From Ptychodera flava (lineage: Eukaryota; Hemichordata; Enteropneusta; Ptychoderidae): DNA of 64,000 nt. Shown here piece after piece: positions 50,301 to 63,093 of the stretch (within the stretch, counting starts at the first letter, position 1; the number at the start of each line of letters is the position of its first letter). The stretch is taken from contig NC_091942.1 in assembly GCF_041260155.1 (NCBI RefSeq), positions 13,765,501-13,829,500 on the forward strand, written 5' to 3'. Both the position numbers and the translations under genes were made by a program. The notes under the pieces were generated by a model. That model saw only the letters and a list, made by a program, of their open reading frames with translations, ran no database searches and was not told the DNA's origin.

Positions 50301-53300
50301 AACGTCGGGTCCATGGTTACTGCATCGATTGGCGAAATGACGGCGATGTTCTTGAAATTCTTTGTAGGGTTAATGTTGCAAGAAAATGCATACTTCATTA
50401 GCGTCAGCTGGCATTTACTTACTTTGTCGTCACCACAGGGCGTACCCTGAAGTGCTAAACCAGAATACTGACAGCCTCCACTACTTCCATCTGTACAGTA
50501 GAGATGACAAGATTCCTGAAAATATGAATGTAATACATGTTTATAACAGTCTGCATCTATGAAACATCGCTTGATGATAACCTACACAAAGTTGTAATAT
50601 GGAACGTCAGAAGTGGATCTTTTCGCCTTCAAGAAACAAAAAGTCTGTTGGACCCACTTGTACCAAGAACCAACCTTCAATTCAAGTGAAGGAGCTTTCA
50701 GTTGTGATGAGATGGTAAGGGCCTGAGACTTGGGGAAGGATCATTTTTGACATGATGGACCAGTTCTAATTTCCTCTTGCCCACTCTGTCTCATAATAAT
50801 TGGAAGCTCCCTAACGCGGCTATCTGTTGCCTGAAAGAGGCATGTAGTGTAGGTCGACGCACTCATTTAAACTCGAAAGCACCCTGCTTGATATTTCGTT
50901 ACCATATCACGTAATGTTCTCCAAGGACATTCCATTACATTCGCCGTTCCTCTTTGCAAGTTAAACAACCGACACTGTTCGTCTGTGGTATAAATGCTTC
51001 CAGCCTCCACAGAAGTTCTATTTCCGATGCTGTTGAACGTGTCATGGTAAACATTGTTGGAGTCTGGCCGGTCCAAAAGACATGAAGTTTTCGTGTCATC
51101 GCTGATCGAGCAAAAAAGTAAAATATATATGTAAAGTCTGATATGGGGAGAGGAAATTTCTTTAAAAAATCAGTCAAGTTTATATTTAGCGAAATTTTCG
51201 AGCCACAATGGTCTTGAAATCTCTAGGGTAGTATTGTCATTGATAATGCACTTGATTTTGTCAATATTATGTAAAAATCTAGTGTACCTTATTCAACATG
51301 TTGAGACGTCAATGGATTGACTATATGTCGCATGAAAATAAACGATATCATGAGGGCGCTACGTTCAAACACCAAGGTCCCCTACACACCATTCATCTAT
51401 AGTTCAAACACAATGTGTTTTGAAAGAGACTTTTACATCGTTTTTAGCGAGAGGAGAAATTTTAAGCAAAAACAAACTCGTATCGTGGTATTTTCACGAT
51501 GGAAGCGATAGCAGATGTCGTAATCACATAAAATCATACCTTAGAAATTGCTTCAACTGAACGAGATTACACCAACTGTAACCCCATAGTCCACCAGGTG
51601 GATTGATGGCGTTTTCCAATGGTCTGCACCATGGTAACCTGTCTTCGTGGTTCATGGTCAAGCTAAAATCAACAAAATATGATCACACAGGTGTTTGTAC
51701 TGAGGCGCATTACAAAGTGTGAATTTAGACACTGTAATCTGACATTGCTGATTTAATACGCCGATTAGTCTCTGCAAAAGTGCAACACGCTTCCGTCGAA
51801 TATGTTCAAATTTGACTGGACACAGAAATGTGTGACTGAGCGATTAATTGTGTTTAAAAAGGGTAGCCCATACCGCTCGCTGTTACTGGCTTTTCCACTC
51901 AAACGTGTTGCTTTAATGGTTAAAATTTTCATGCCAAAAACTGTCTGCGAAGTTTTTTTTTGATTCCTACCTGTGTCCCATTTCATGGCCTGGACATGTG
52001 AAATCGACGTGTTTGTTAGGACCGACCTTACAGAAACCAGAGTACAGACCAACTCCTTGTCTGCAGTTCCCGCAACAAATACCTCTACCTGTAGCACCTG
52101 GAAATTCAGCTCTGCAAACGAAATAATCAGTCAGTCAATCAATCAATTAGTAGACCAATCCTCATATCATATAGACATTTTGTGATGACACTGCAGAGTA
52201 CAATAGTAGATACCCTATACTTGACTGATTTACAAAAAGCTGTCCTAAGCCACAAAATATGTAAAATATTTACAATCAAACAGTCAGGGGTGCCTTTCAC
52301 GCACATGATATGAATTCTTTTGAGATTATAAGTTTTTTCTCAGTCACGACTATTCTTGGGATATTTTTATCTCTTGATCGTTGGAGTTACTTGATTGTTG
52401 AAGTTACTTGATCTTCGTCACGACTATTCTAAAGATATTTTCGCCTTCTCATAGTTGAAGTTATTTGGTCAAATTTGCTGATATCCGTATTATGTCAAAA
52501 GCGGTGTGTCAGCAATGTTTATTTGTGAAAATGTCAGCCACAATATAGAATTTTTTCGGCATATTTTGTGACCTTGGTATGGAAATTTATGGGCGACTTC
52601 TATTTGCGAATTCTTTAAATGCAAATTTTCCTTTGATCTCAAACGACTGTAATTTTGGATGGGGTTCACGTGAAATGTTCAACCTACCCAGTGTACAGGA
52701 ATGCGTAGTCGTGGTGGAGGGGATCAGCATCGTCGTCTTTGTTGATCGATGATTGCCATCCGTTAAAAGAGCGAAACAAACTGACGTCATCTGTGTAATT
52801 CAGACTTGGCTGTAATGTGAAGCAAAGAAAAATTAACATAGTTGCCTGTATGAGAATGAAGAATAGCTTACGTAGTCTAACAGAACATTGGCTGACCATA
52901 CTGACCAAAGTGACTATACTGCTACTTATGATATTGTCGTTATTTATGTTCCAAAAAACACAAGTACATCATCTTCTTCTTTACCCCACAGTATAGTTGC
53001 TATTTTGAAACACAGCAGTGTTGGCAAGTTTAAAACAAGGTACAATATTTCGGCATGATTTTTGGACCAGAAGAAGAAACGACATATTACAAAAACACCC
53101 CACAAATACGGGAAAATACACTAAAAGTTATACATGCATATTTGAAATCAACACTCTTACTATCCTGATCAGTACAAATTTCTCTTATGTTCACTTTTAT
53201 TGAATCTAGTGGAAATTTTGAAAGCGCCCTAATTAGCCAAGGAAGTATGCAATTAAAAAAAGTTAACTTATCAATGGCGGTTATCTGAGATTTAACCAGC

Positions 53301-56300
53301 ATATTGTCCCGTACGTACCTCTTGCGCCGTCAAAACGATCACTCTGACAACGTATAGATGAAAATTTAGGTCAGCTGCAGACGATTCTTGAAATTTTAGT
53401 GCATTCTGCAAAGTAATGCGAACATAGACATACAACAGGTTTATCTGCCACAACTGTTACATTAAGTTATCCCCTAGCTTGTCCGACACCTTCATGCTTG
53501 TGCGAATATGCAAAGAAGAAACTGATTGTCGCAGCTTTTTGCAAGACACCACAGTGTCTGTATCATGCACCGTGACACTAAGAAAAGACATACAGGCACA
53601 CATGCTTGTGATGGACTTCTAGCAACAACCCCGGTCAGTGACAGTGTCCATCAGCTTGCACTAAAATCTTATACAGCCTCTTTAAAAGCATATGAACTTT
53701 TTATCCATAGGCTAATGACTGTCTTCTTGAAAGTACATGGAAGTAGCTAGTGTGGAATCAATTTTCTCACCAGAAACATGTTTGTCAGCATGAATGTTGC
53801 TGTATTTTCGCCGAACCTTGCGTACAACTCATGGTCCGCGACGAGAAGGGTCTCCATGTAATACGGGCCGTGCAGCGCACCTGTGATTTCTGGAACCTGG
53901 GTTGCATTTCGTTCCCCTGCGTGTGTGAGAAAAAAGAGAACATCGAAATAGAAGATAACCCTTGAATTTCGAGTGGTTCGAAAATTAAATATGTGCATAT
54001 ATAAAAAAAAAATATTTCCTCTTATCTTCGGGAGACTATATAAAAGTACCGTGGCCAATTTTCAACGTAAGCCTTCAACGATCCTTCCCAATAGTCTCTG
54101 CGCTCCCTGTCAAAGTGAAAACATACCTCCTATTTCATCGACGCTAGATCCTCCACCATTTTTATTTTCGCCAATATTACGGCGCTTAATCGATCTTCTC
54201 TGTTCCTGTCCCTGATTTGACATGAATGTATATCCATGATCCTCAATTTTTGGTTGCGGCTTTCTCCTGACTACAACATGAGGGCGCTCGCCGACGCTTG
54301 AGCGCCTTTGCCTTGGCAGAATATTTTCGTGTCCAGCGTTGAGGGGCTCCACAACATATGTTTCTTCGGCGTCAGTGTCTTTTTGTATCAACCCAAACTG
54401 CAAAAATAGGGAATCAAATTATATGAGATCTAAACTTGTTAACAGACAGATCTGTCTGACGATGATTGTCACCGAAGATATTGTGCTAGACGAAAATGTT
54501 TTGTTGTTTGTTTTTTTTGTGTGTGAGGGGAGGACCGCACAAAGAAAGACCGTAATACGATAATGTAAAAGACCGACCCCCATCTGTACGTCGAATTTTC
54601 ATCAGATTAACGAAAATCTATGAAGAAATACTCCATTCTCTCATGAAGTCTACGTTATTGAAACACCATTACAAATGTAATATTGTTAATTGACGCACAG
54701 AACTAATTAAGTTGGTCACTTAATCAAGTCTTCTATTTCAAACTGCAGTGTCTCCGTAATTTCCGCGGGTTTTGAAAGTTTTATTGGTTGAATTAAATCA
54801 TCAGCAAGAAGTACAAAGGCATTACCATCCTATCGCATAGGCTGAGTTCGATCTTAGAGCCTGGGACTCCCATCAGTTGACCCATGTAAAAGCAGTCCGT
54901 TTTCGCTGGGGTTAATCGGCTGGATGCAAAATTGTCTTTCTCCGTCGGAGTCCAAAGTTCAATATTCAGGTTTTTGCGAATAAACGGTGTTCCTGTATGG
55001 CGAAACACGAAATATTGAAGAGAATACATTTAAGTAGTGACAATGTCGGTCTTGGGCGTAGTGTTTGGGTAAAGATGATTTATACTGTTCCATAAGCTAC
55101 GCATAGCCGTAAACTAGGAGGAGCAGAGGGAGCTCGAGGGGGGTTGCTATGTGTGTTTCTATGAGATGCCTCTGGGTCACGGTGTAGGGTCGGTCGAAAA
55201 TGTGATGGAAATTTTTATCACTTTGACAAAAAAAAAACAGACCAAAAAACCCAAAGCAAAACAAAACAACAACTACAAACAGCAAATTTGATGAATTTAC
55301 ACGTCACTGTCGAAAAGACGCTTACTTTAAAATAACGCAGACCAAGATATCGAAAGAAAATCCGATGTTCTCGGGGAAAATATTTTTATGATATTGTAAA
55401 ATAAACTCACACTACTTTTAAATATTTATAGGAGAATCTCTAAGAAGCGTACTTTTTAAATATTTCGTTACTTTTTCAAAATCAAAATACATATACCAGG
55501 CAGAACCTAACCACAGGTACCTGGACATTACTACCACTGTTTGTATCCGATGAAGATACCTTCACATTTTTCGATATATTCTCACCTGAAGGCGATAGTG
55601 AAAGGTTAAATTCCCGACCGAACGCCGAAAATGAAGTGATTTTCTCGTCAAAATCTGATCCTTCTTCTCGGTGATTGAATTCTGTATCTAGCCAATCCAA
55701 CGATACGACGTCCACATCATAGTCTGGTGCTGTGGGAAGAAATGTCATCAAAACCACGTATTAATTGTTGTAACAGAAACCCTCAATATATCGGCTGAAG
55801 TATTTGATAAATGCAGGCACCGATTGCCGAACTTTTTAAGTCCAGAACTTTTCGTTGTTTGGAAGAACGGGGCAGTTGCTGTGCGTATACTGCTGTTACA
55901 TCGATGTGTAGCTGATGGGAAATGGGTTGTATTTTAATATCACGCTGTGGGTAGACGAGATTCTATCTTTTTAGTTTACTGTGGTTCGGCAACGGGTCAC
56001 AACTCCGATGAGTGACGTTGAAACTTAGTTTTCATCCGTTTTAACTTGTACACGCTCCGTGGTTATACAAATGTGACAGTGTGTGTAATTACATGTAAAA
56101 TGTGACACAAAACGCACGCAATTTGAAACTTAATACATTGTTTATTTTAGACGCACTTGGATTAATGACGTCATGTAAGATTCTGCAGTATAAACATACA
56201 TATAACACTCACCGTGGCCTTCATCTTGAAAGACGTTCTCCTCCCGATAGGAGTCACCAGACGAAGATGCCACGTAAACCTGAAGTTCGCCAACGGACAC

Positions 56301-56698
56301 AAAACTTCGGATCAGCAGGGTTCAAGTAAGGTCGGACGGGTTATACCACAGAGCTGAGAAAGCCCTATGGTTTGACGGAGATCTTTTGCTGATATTTAAG
56401 TTTTAAGTGCGATATGAGAAATTCGTACACTTTCGAAGATTTAATTACCGTGAAATTTGACAACTATTGTTGAAGTAGTGCTCAAACTAGGAAAACAATT
56501 ATTGCAGACTACGTAAATAGAGACCACATCCTTCTCACACAGACTTTCTCTTGAGAATTCGTTTCCGAGAAAGTTAGACGGTCGGATCAACTTCAAGATT
56601 GTGCCAAGAATTCGCATGAGTTTGAACTAGGCAAGACTTACCTGAGAAGAGTTTAGCAGAAGTAGAATAAGAAGCTGTGTTTTGAAAAATATCAGCAT
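46707..56698 (-). CDS. secreted ADAMTS-like metalloprotease with C-type lectin and two pentraxin-like domains
   Basis: Seventeen coding exons: 56698-56642, 56279-56213, 55729-55586, 54992-54826, 54397-54127, 53916-53771, 53405-53319, 52809-52688, 52111-51971, 51662-51540, 51101-50903, 50515-50423, 50078-50000, 49419-49128, 48774-48707, 48302-47688, 47341-46707. All borders are GT..AG and phases join to 1101 residues with a natural stop. Order: signal peptide MLIFFKTQLLILLLLNSS; ADAMTS-type propeptide (SAFGREFNLSL, DCFYMGQLMGVPGSKIELSL) with RQRR (174-177) and SIKRR (214-218) cleavage-like sites; reprolysin-type catalytic domain from YYMETLLVADHE to HEMGHSLTMNH (396-406); disintegrin-like/Cys-rich region (442-565); C-type lectin domain (about 575-685); two pentraxin-like domains (about 686-890 and 891-1090). 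There is no thrombospondin repeat and no membrane segment, so it is likely secreted. The zinc motif lacks the usual Gly and no Met-turn Met is evident, so activity is uncertain. Confidence 0.88.
47688..48302 (-). other. pentraxin-like domain 1 exon
   Basis: Exon 16 encodes a whole jelly-roll domain: LGNKSLHINDSSIVLTT, VTVAFWLKT, GAVFSYSTSSKANELSL, GGWHLVMLTWSSLGGDWKVY, KDGILLMYG, LLIIGRGQTKAGDF, MEISSFNIWSEVFTGAEVAA, ending TGVC. The order fits pentraxins. The calcium-binding loop (usually QD..GG.FD) is weak, and the first paired Cys (CMWV in pentraxins) is replaced by AFWL. Confidence 0.8.
48707..49419 (-). other. C-type lectin domain exons
   Basis: Exons 14 and 15 encode one C-type lectin fold: MTWEAASDFCRAHGGALAEI (first core Cys), FHWNSNKPNDNDGHCVKM (WND-type region with KPN where EPN or QPD is usual), and GWKWSDVPCD...LPSVCQN (the classic last-strand W.DV.C...C). 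Core cysteines are present. KPN in place of EPN makes a normal calcium-mannose site unlikely by known rules; the ligand cannot be told. Confidence 0.85.
49541..49880 (+). repeat. dispersed repeat family C, copy in an intron of the lectin-metalloprotease
   Basis: Starts near GTATGCGCCTCGAAAGTGAA and shares ordered blocks with 22106-22465 (GACTTAAACTTTTGCTCAAA, GGTCACCGTGCAAAT, TACTAGAGAAACAAAT, TTTGAGAGTCC). In intron 13, antisense to the gene. Confidence 0.65.
51540..52111 (-). other. zinc-site exons of the lectin-metalloprotease
   Basis: Exons 9 and 10 encode ATGRGICCGNCRQGVGLYSG to CPGHEMGHS, and LTMNHEDRLPWCRPLENAIN to GYSWCNLVQLKQFL. The reprolysin consensus is HEXGHXXGXXH followed by Asp and later a Met-turn. 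Here His396, Glu397, His400 and His406 are kept, the Gly at position 8 is Thr403, the residue after the last His is Glu, and the place of the Met-turn reads AINPP. The intron splits the Ser401 codon. Confidence 0.8.
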
Positions 56699-58136
56699 TT
56701 CTGTCCAATATTTCTGTCCCTACATATGGCGAACACTCAAGTCGGTTTAGTGTTCGCACGAAATCAGAGCAGAGGTCGGGTTGGCTGACCTTTCGTGTTG
56801 TAAACAAACTTAACGGGAAAGTTGGAATTTGTTTCGCACTCTTAACATTTCAAATCATGACGTTGATGTCTGTTCAATGTCTCTGGAAAACAAAAACAGC
56901 CTATTGACATCCGTTTTGTACGTAATGAAGAGTGACCCCAAAGTTTGGTCGTCCTATAAGTTGTGAAGTTAAGCAGCTCTGAACTTCAGGACAATAATTA
57001 CTAGCCACCTACGGACAAATGACATTCACTTTTGTTTTCACCACCCCTTACCTGCTAACCAAGTGTAAATTAACCAGGAAAACTTTAATCCATCGTCTTT
57101 AATGACCAAGAATGAAAATTATGGATCCCTAGGGCTAGCCGTACCTTAATAGAATTCACTTGTCCAAGCAGGATCCCGATGATTTATGGGCTTCAGTTTT
57201 CGAAAGATGCAGATTGAAGCTTACAGCTGATGTATTCAGTTGTTGTATAGTCTACAATCGTGTTTACAGTGGTGAGCGAGCTACTGCATTGGGACATACT
57301 TGGATAAATCTTGCAACGAGATGCAAATCCTGTCATGGAGGTACTAGCAAGGGTTACTGCTACAATGACTGTGACATGTACGAAGGAGTGACAGTAGGTA
57401 AAGAGAGTTACACTCATGCCCGGGTACCCCATCCAAAGATGATCACGATTGTACATTTGTAAATTAAAAACAAACAAACATGCACAACAGACACAGCATT
57501 AAACATGACAATGATGCTGACATCTATGAAAGACAAGTACATGACTGTCTTGATGTACACAAATAAATTGTTACAGAATGAATGACATGGTTTTTGTCCA
57601 TGATGTAGATTGTCCAGATAATAGGACACATCTTATGAAGGAGAGGCCCGGTGTCATGTTCTTCATTTCAGTCACTGGACTCTAAGCCAAGCATGTCTCT
57701 TACCCTCAGCTTCACCCTTCCTATGCTAGAGAAATTTTGTGTGTATTTCCTAGAGTTATTTTAGTATTCTGAATTTTAGGTTACAGGACACCTTGTGTAA
57801 TATTGCCTTCCCTTTAAAATAAAACCATAAAAAAAAAACATTCAATGACTGAATAAATGAATAAACAACGAATAAATAAATGAGGGGTCATTCAATCTGC
57901 TTTTGAAATGTTTGAGATTCAATATCTCAATGAGAACTTAGTCCTGATTGGTCAGAATTGCCTAAGACAGATATACAGTACTAAAACAAACAAATATATC
58001 ATTGGACAATTGAATTAGACAACATCAGATATATTTAAATAAGCTTTTATTTCACTTTAAGTAACCAGTAAAACATAAATTTTCAAAACAGAGGGAAAAT
58101 GTTCAAATTACTCTGAAATATCCAAGGTGACATTTG
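56699..58136. other. intergenic stretch upstream of the lectin-metalloprotease
   Basis: Must contain the promoter and 5' UTR of the gene starting at 56698 and the 3' UTR of the AROS homologue. Plus-strand ORF 57160-57462 has a Cys-rich tail but no supportable gene structure. Confidence 0.4.
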
Positions 58137-61100
58137 TCACCTTGTTGTGTTACCATGGTACTCTTTTTCAAATTTTTCGAAATCTGATTCATCAAATATT
58201 GTTGTATCTTCCTCCTTCTCTGCTATGTCAAGTAAATTTTTGCCTTCATGATGTGAAATTATCTGAAATGAAAAAAAATGACGGCAATTATCCGGTGTCG
58301 CTCAAATTTGATCAGAATTGGTACATACCAGTATGGGTACCAAAGATCAACAATAAGTGTTATTTCTATCTGTTCAGTGCAGGAAAATTATACATTGACG
58401 TTATGACAATTTCTGCACAGTACAACCAGAAAAACAACAAGAAATATTTAAACCAGAAAATTAAGAATGACAAAAGTAAATAAGGTCTGAAACTTTAGGT
58501 ACTGAAGGTCAACTTTAGCAACATACATAGCAGAGAATCTTTCTACCATGAATGTACAAAAATAGATATCCAGGGTTTCAGCAGATCTGTTAATATGTCA
58601 CAGTTCATAAACAATGACAGGAAATGACCAATTAGCTGTTTCAGTTACTGCTACCACTCCCAATCATAATAGGTATCCTGCATACAAATAGGTTAAAGGT
58701 CAAAATCCTCTTATTCAGATGTGTGGGCTGATTCAGTTCACTGCCACCACTCCTGCACACTTGCAGTATTTCCCTTTTTCTTACCTCATTTGCACATTTT
58801 TGACACTGATGTGTTCATTTGAACAAATTCACATCTCAACCCCTACATCTACCTGTACACCAAATACTGAGACGGTAGCTTTGGCGGTATGGGAGCCTTT
58901 GTGTGTGACGGACATACATCCGCACATACATACCCACAAACATACAGACATACAGACGCCACTCAGACTCATCATATAAGCTCTTTTTGGTATTTATATA
59001 TAAAACCAAATATGAGCTAAAAAATGACATGATATAATTAATATACCAAGGCTGAAACAAAGTATCTTGTCACTTTAAAGCACTGATATTAGGGGGTGAT
59101 TTAAGCAAAATTTTAAAAAGTATGCTGTGTTCACCATAGTTTCTATTTCACTTATGGGTATCATAAACACACATTTTCTGCTAATCTGATATAGCAGATC
59201 ATATGCCTTAATTTTGCCTGTAATTACAATCCATGAATTTAGAAAGTATACTCGTATTGTCACGTGTGAACTGAACTGATTCATGTAAACAATATATGAT
59301 ATAGGTCAATAATGCATAATTCTAGAAAACGCACATTGGTATATAATGGGCTACTGATTATGTTGAAGACTGCACAACTAGAATCAGTAAAATTCATGTC
59401 ACAGACTTTCCTGGATGGAAACCATTCTCGACAGGTTCAGACTCATTAGCATGAAAAACTAAACCCCTTGGATTTCAGGATTCAGCAATCACCAACCAGG
59501 TTTTTGATTCAATTTCTAGTTCTAGAAGTAAAGCATGAATCACCAATTACTAGGACTTGAACTCCTGATTCTCAATGATCAAAGCACTCAGCTGTGATAA
59601 AAATTTTACTATTTTACATGGATGCCACATGAAATTTTCACAATGGAGCTACAGGGTACCTCGCCAAAAGACTGTGTAGCATGAAAAAATACGTAAATGC
59701 TCTACGGCAATGCAAGCTTGATATCTGCTAATCCCAGTTACTTATGAATGTTAAACATGACACAAATGTACTCATGAATATTCATATCGAATATGAGAGA
59801 CTGTGCAGAAATATACAATCCTTTATCTCTGGTGATGCAGGACAGGCAGCAAAGGCCAAGTAAGCTAATATTGTCAGAAAGAAGCATTGACTGTGTAAAG
59901 TCTACGTGATGAGGAGAGGTTTGTTCCAGAAGTGTAACTGAAACTCTCATGTACATTTGTGCAGTTTTTTTGTTTACTGGTGACAATGTACCTCTGAACT
60001 AAACACAACAAAACATAAGATGACTTTATCAGCGCTTGGTTTAGCCCCACATCTGTCCAATAACTGTTCTCAGTTAAACCGTTGCTTTTGTTTCTTGAAC
60101 AAACCAACTGCCCTCTGTATCTCAATCGTGGAGGCTGAAATTTTGCAGATGCATTGCTATGACACTGCCAGTAAAGCTGTACACAAATACCTTGATAATG
60201 TTACCAAGGCCTAAAACACTGTTCTACTACACCTGCAAACTGATGATGGGACTGATGAGTCAAATAAACAAAGAAAAAAGAATAACTGTCATTGTTAAAG
60301 TTGCAATGACTGAATAAACTGAATATCAAATGCTAAACGCTAAATTTTTATTGTAACAGTGCATCATTACCTTATGAAAACTTTGTTGTGTATTTGATGA
60401 ACGTCGTAGCATATACTCCAGATTGGTTCTTGTGTTGTCCTTAGGGACTGTCTTCCAGTAAGAATCTTAATAGAAAGTAGAAATGACATTGTTGGCTTTA
60501 TCATTTTAATGTTTATTTTTTCAAAAATATTCATATCTTTCTATTGTCATTAAAATATGATGGTGAATGAAAATTTGACAAGTCCATTGATGGCATTTTA
60601 CAATTCCCTATTGCCTTTTCATTCTATTGCACTTTCCCTTGAAATTGATTGTTGCAGTTTGACCTCACACTACTTACTGTCCATCTGTTACTGACATACA
60701 TTTGGTACATGCACAGACTTTTCAATAAATGGCAGGATGGATATACATACAGGTAAAATACAATGCTTTTGTTCAGGGCAGTAATTAGATAATTTCACTG
60801 AGGTTCCCAAGTCATGTAGACCGGAATCCTAGTAGTATATCAATGTAATTATATTAGCAGACATTAGAAAATGGTACCAAACTGTGTTCCTATATTCCCC
60901 AAACCTCAGCAAAAACACTGTAAATAAGGGTGCGGGGATTAATGTGGAATTTTTCAAATCTAAAGCAAAACCTACCAATTGCTGATTTAATTTTCTTGTC
61001 TTTCACTGTTGCTCCCTTTTTGAACCTTTCAAAATTTTGTAATCTTCTCAACTTTTTCTTCACGCCCTTTTTATTCGTTCCTATAAGTGCCATCTTGTCT

Positions 61101-61705
61101 TCTCCTTTGGCAATTCTCTGTCGTTTCTTCTTCAAGGAATCTGCAACACTTTCTGAATACAAATCAAACTAGAGGAATGAAATGGTGCGTAGAATCTAGA
61201 TGTTTGTTTTTCTCAATGGTATTTCTGTTGACAGAAACAAGAGGATTTTTTTCTTTCTCCTGATCATAATCAAGATGAAACAGGAAAAAAATTTTGTGTA
61301 TCCATTCTGTCAAGATCCTTTTACCTGTAGAATTTTCACAGAGGTGTATGGTATTTGCAGCATAGAAGGGTTAAAATTAGTCGAATAAGACTACCGTAAC
61401 CTCTATATTGTGAAATTCATATGTCACCATCATATCTAAAGATGCACCATCTGTGACGAATTATTTGTATAATTGTCACAACAGCACTAAATACAGGATG
61501 TTCAATGAGTTTAATAAAACGTCAATTTCGAGAGCTATTCTATCGGCTTGAGACGTGACGAGCGCCCTCTTTTTCAGCACGTGTGTGACGATTCTCAAAA
61601 CAACAACATCCTAACTAAATTACTCGTGCTGTGAATCGCAGTTTTACCTGATTTTATGTCGTCCTTGAAAAGCTCTAAACCTCTACGGACTAGCGAGGCC
61701 GACAT
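58137..61705 (-). CDS. RPS19BP1: RPS19BP1 / AROS homologue
   Basis: AROS (active regulator of SIRT1, RPS19-binding protein 1) is a small nucleolar basic protein tied to small-subunit ribosome assembly. Four coding exons: 61705-61648, 61152-60976, 60465-60371 and 58262-58137. Splice borders are canonical (GTAAAA, GTAGGT and GTAATG donors) and phases 1,1,0 join to 151 residues (human 136). The N-terminus MSASLVRRGLELFKDD matches human MSAALLRRGLELL. The middle is Lys/Arg-rich with KGATVKDKKIKSAI against human SAKGKVPKSAL. Exon 3 reads TRTNLEYMLRRSSNTQQSF in the place of the RVNLKFLTRT region. The C-terminus FDESDFEKFEKEYHGNTTR matches human FTEEDFQKFQQEYFGS. The last intron is about 2.1 kb. Assignment rests mainly on the two conserved ends. 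Confidence 0.88.
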
Positions 61706-63047
61706 TGTCGTTGGTACACCAGACGGGCAAGTAAAACGGTGAAAATTACAGCTGAGAATAGCGCTGCTGTCTTTCCTATGTCCGGTACCAGCTGACAGTG
61801 CTTGTCGACTGAGGCCCCTCAGACGCGCAGTCTTTTAAACCTGTTATTTGTGTTTGCTGTAAATGGAAACAGCCTGCTTTATACCTTTAAAATTAAACGA
61901 AGCAAGCGATGCACTCAGAAAATTGTACTGTAATAAATTAAATTATGTAATAAGTGGACCTTGAATCCCTAAGTTATAGGTGTACACACAACATGCACTG
62001 AATTTTAAGTTCCTAGGGGATTCATTCTCAAGGTTAGAGGGCATTTCATTAAAGATACAATATTTTCATTGGTTCACAACATAAGAGAGTAACTGATCTC
62101 AGCCAATCAATATCATTGTAATGAAAGGGAAATGCCTCGTGCAATCCCAAATTGCCACCACCTTCAGAGCAGTTCAGCAATAAGTTCAGGAGTGTTTACC
62201 TGGTGAATTCAACAAACCGTCACATTCACAAGTTCGGTAAGTGTGTACTGGTAATATAATGCTTTTTTCAATAAGGCACTTAGTGATTGATATGTAGTCC
62301 GTTTTTCGATTATAAAATTGCACGTTGTAAATTTCACCTTGGATGTAAACCATCGCTCGGAGATCTGCTGGTAACGTAACTAAAGAGTGCACAGTCAACT
62401 ACGCTACGCTGGCACTTTGACAATGCACTCTCGTCCGCGTCACATCAGCATGTAACGAGGCTTCTGTCTCGAGTGAAATCGGTTGTTGATACGGCTGAAT
62501 CCAAAATGCTATTCTATTGAATTTCACTCGGAATCAGCAGTAGAATGTCCTTCAAGGATGTATCAATAATTTCAGAGAGGCGTGGTGTGAATGTAACGGG
62601 GCCAGCTTCACTCAGCAATGATGTTATTCCGTACAAAGTTTAAAGAGGAAGTCACTCACGTTTCTAAAACTATGGACATCTCTTCTATGTAGTTTGTAGA
62701 CATTCTACAGTGTCCAGATTATCCTCCCAGATATTATTCAAATGCATATACACACATGTCATACATACTTCACCAAGCGACAGGGTCTTTGTCGTGTGGG
62801 TGTGTCACATCATAGCTGTTGATAATGGCGTATATTCGACTATTTCAATCTTCGGTCTACAGTATTTAAAGTATCATGCGAACTTTTACCCGAGTTGTTG
62901 ATAGGGCGTTGCTGTACATCGGTCGGTACTTGTATGGAAAACGTACAAACATCTCTGTCGGTTAACAACTATGATTGTTCACAAACTTGTGCAAGTCACA
63001 AAACCTGGACTTAGACTAAGGTTTACCTGAATGGTGATTATTTTCAG

Positions 63048-63093
<46 letters not shown>

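Noticed and set aside
56931-57010. 5S rRNA-like GAAGTTAAGCAG
   Set aside because: Only about 12 bases match the 5S box; flanking bases do not follow 5S rRNA, so it is chance or a very decayed SINE.
57160-57462. Plus-strand 100-codon ORF with a Cys-rich tail (CKSCHGGTSKGYCYNDCD)
   Set aside because: No signal peptide, domain match or companion exon; neighbouring sequence lacks coding character. Could be a stray exon but support is too thin.
62186-62398. Minus-strand 70-codon ORF upstream of the AROS homologue
   Set aside because: No recognisable motif, no splice partners and AT-rich; treated as chance.
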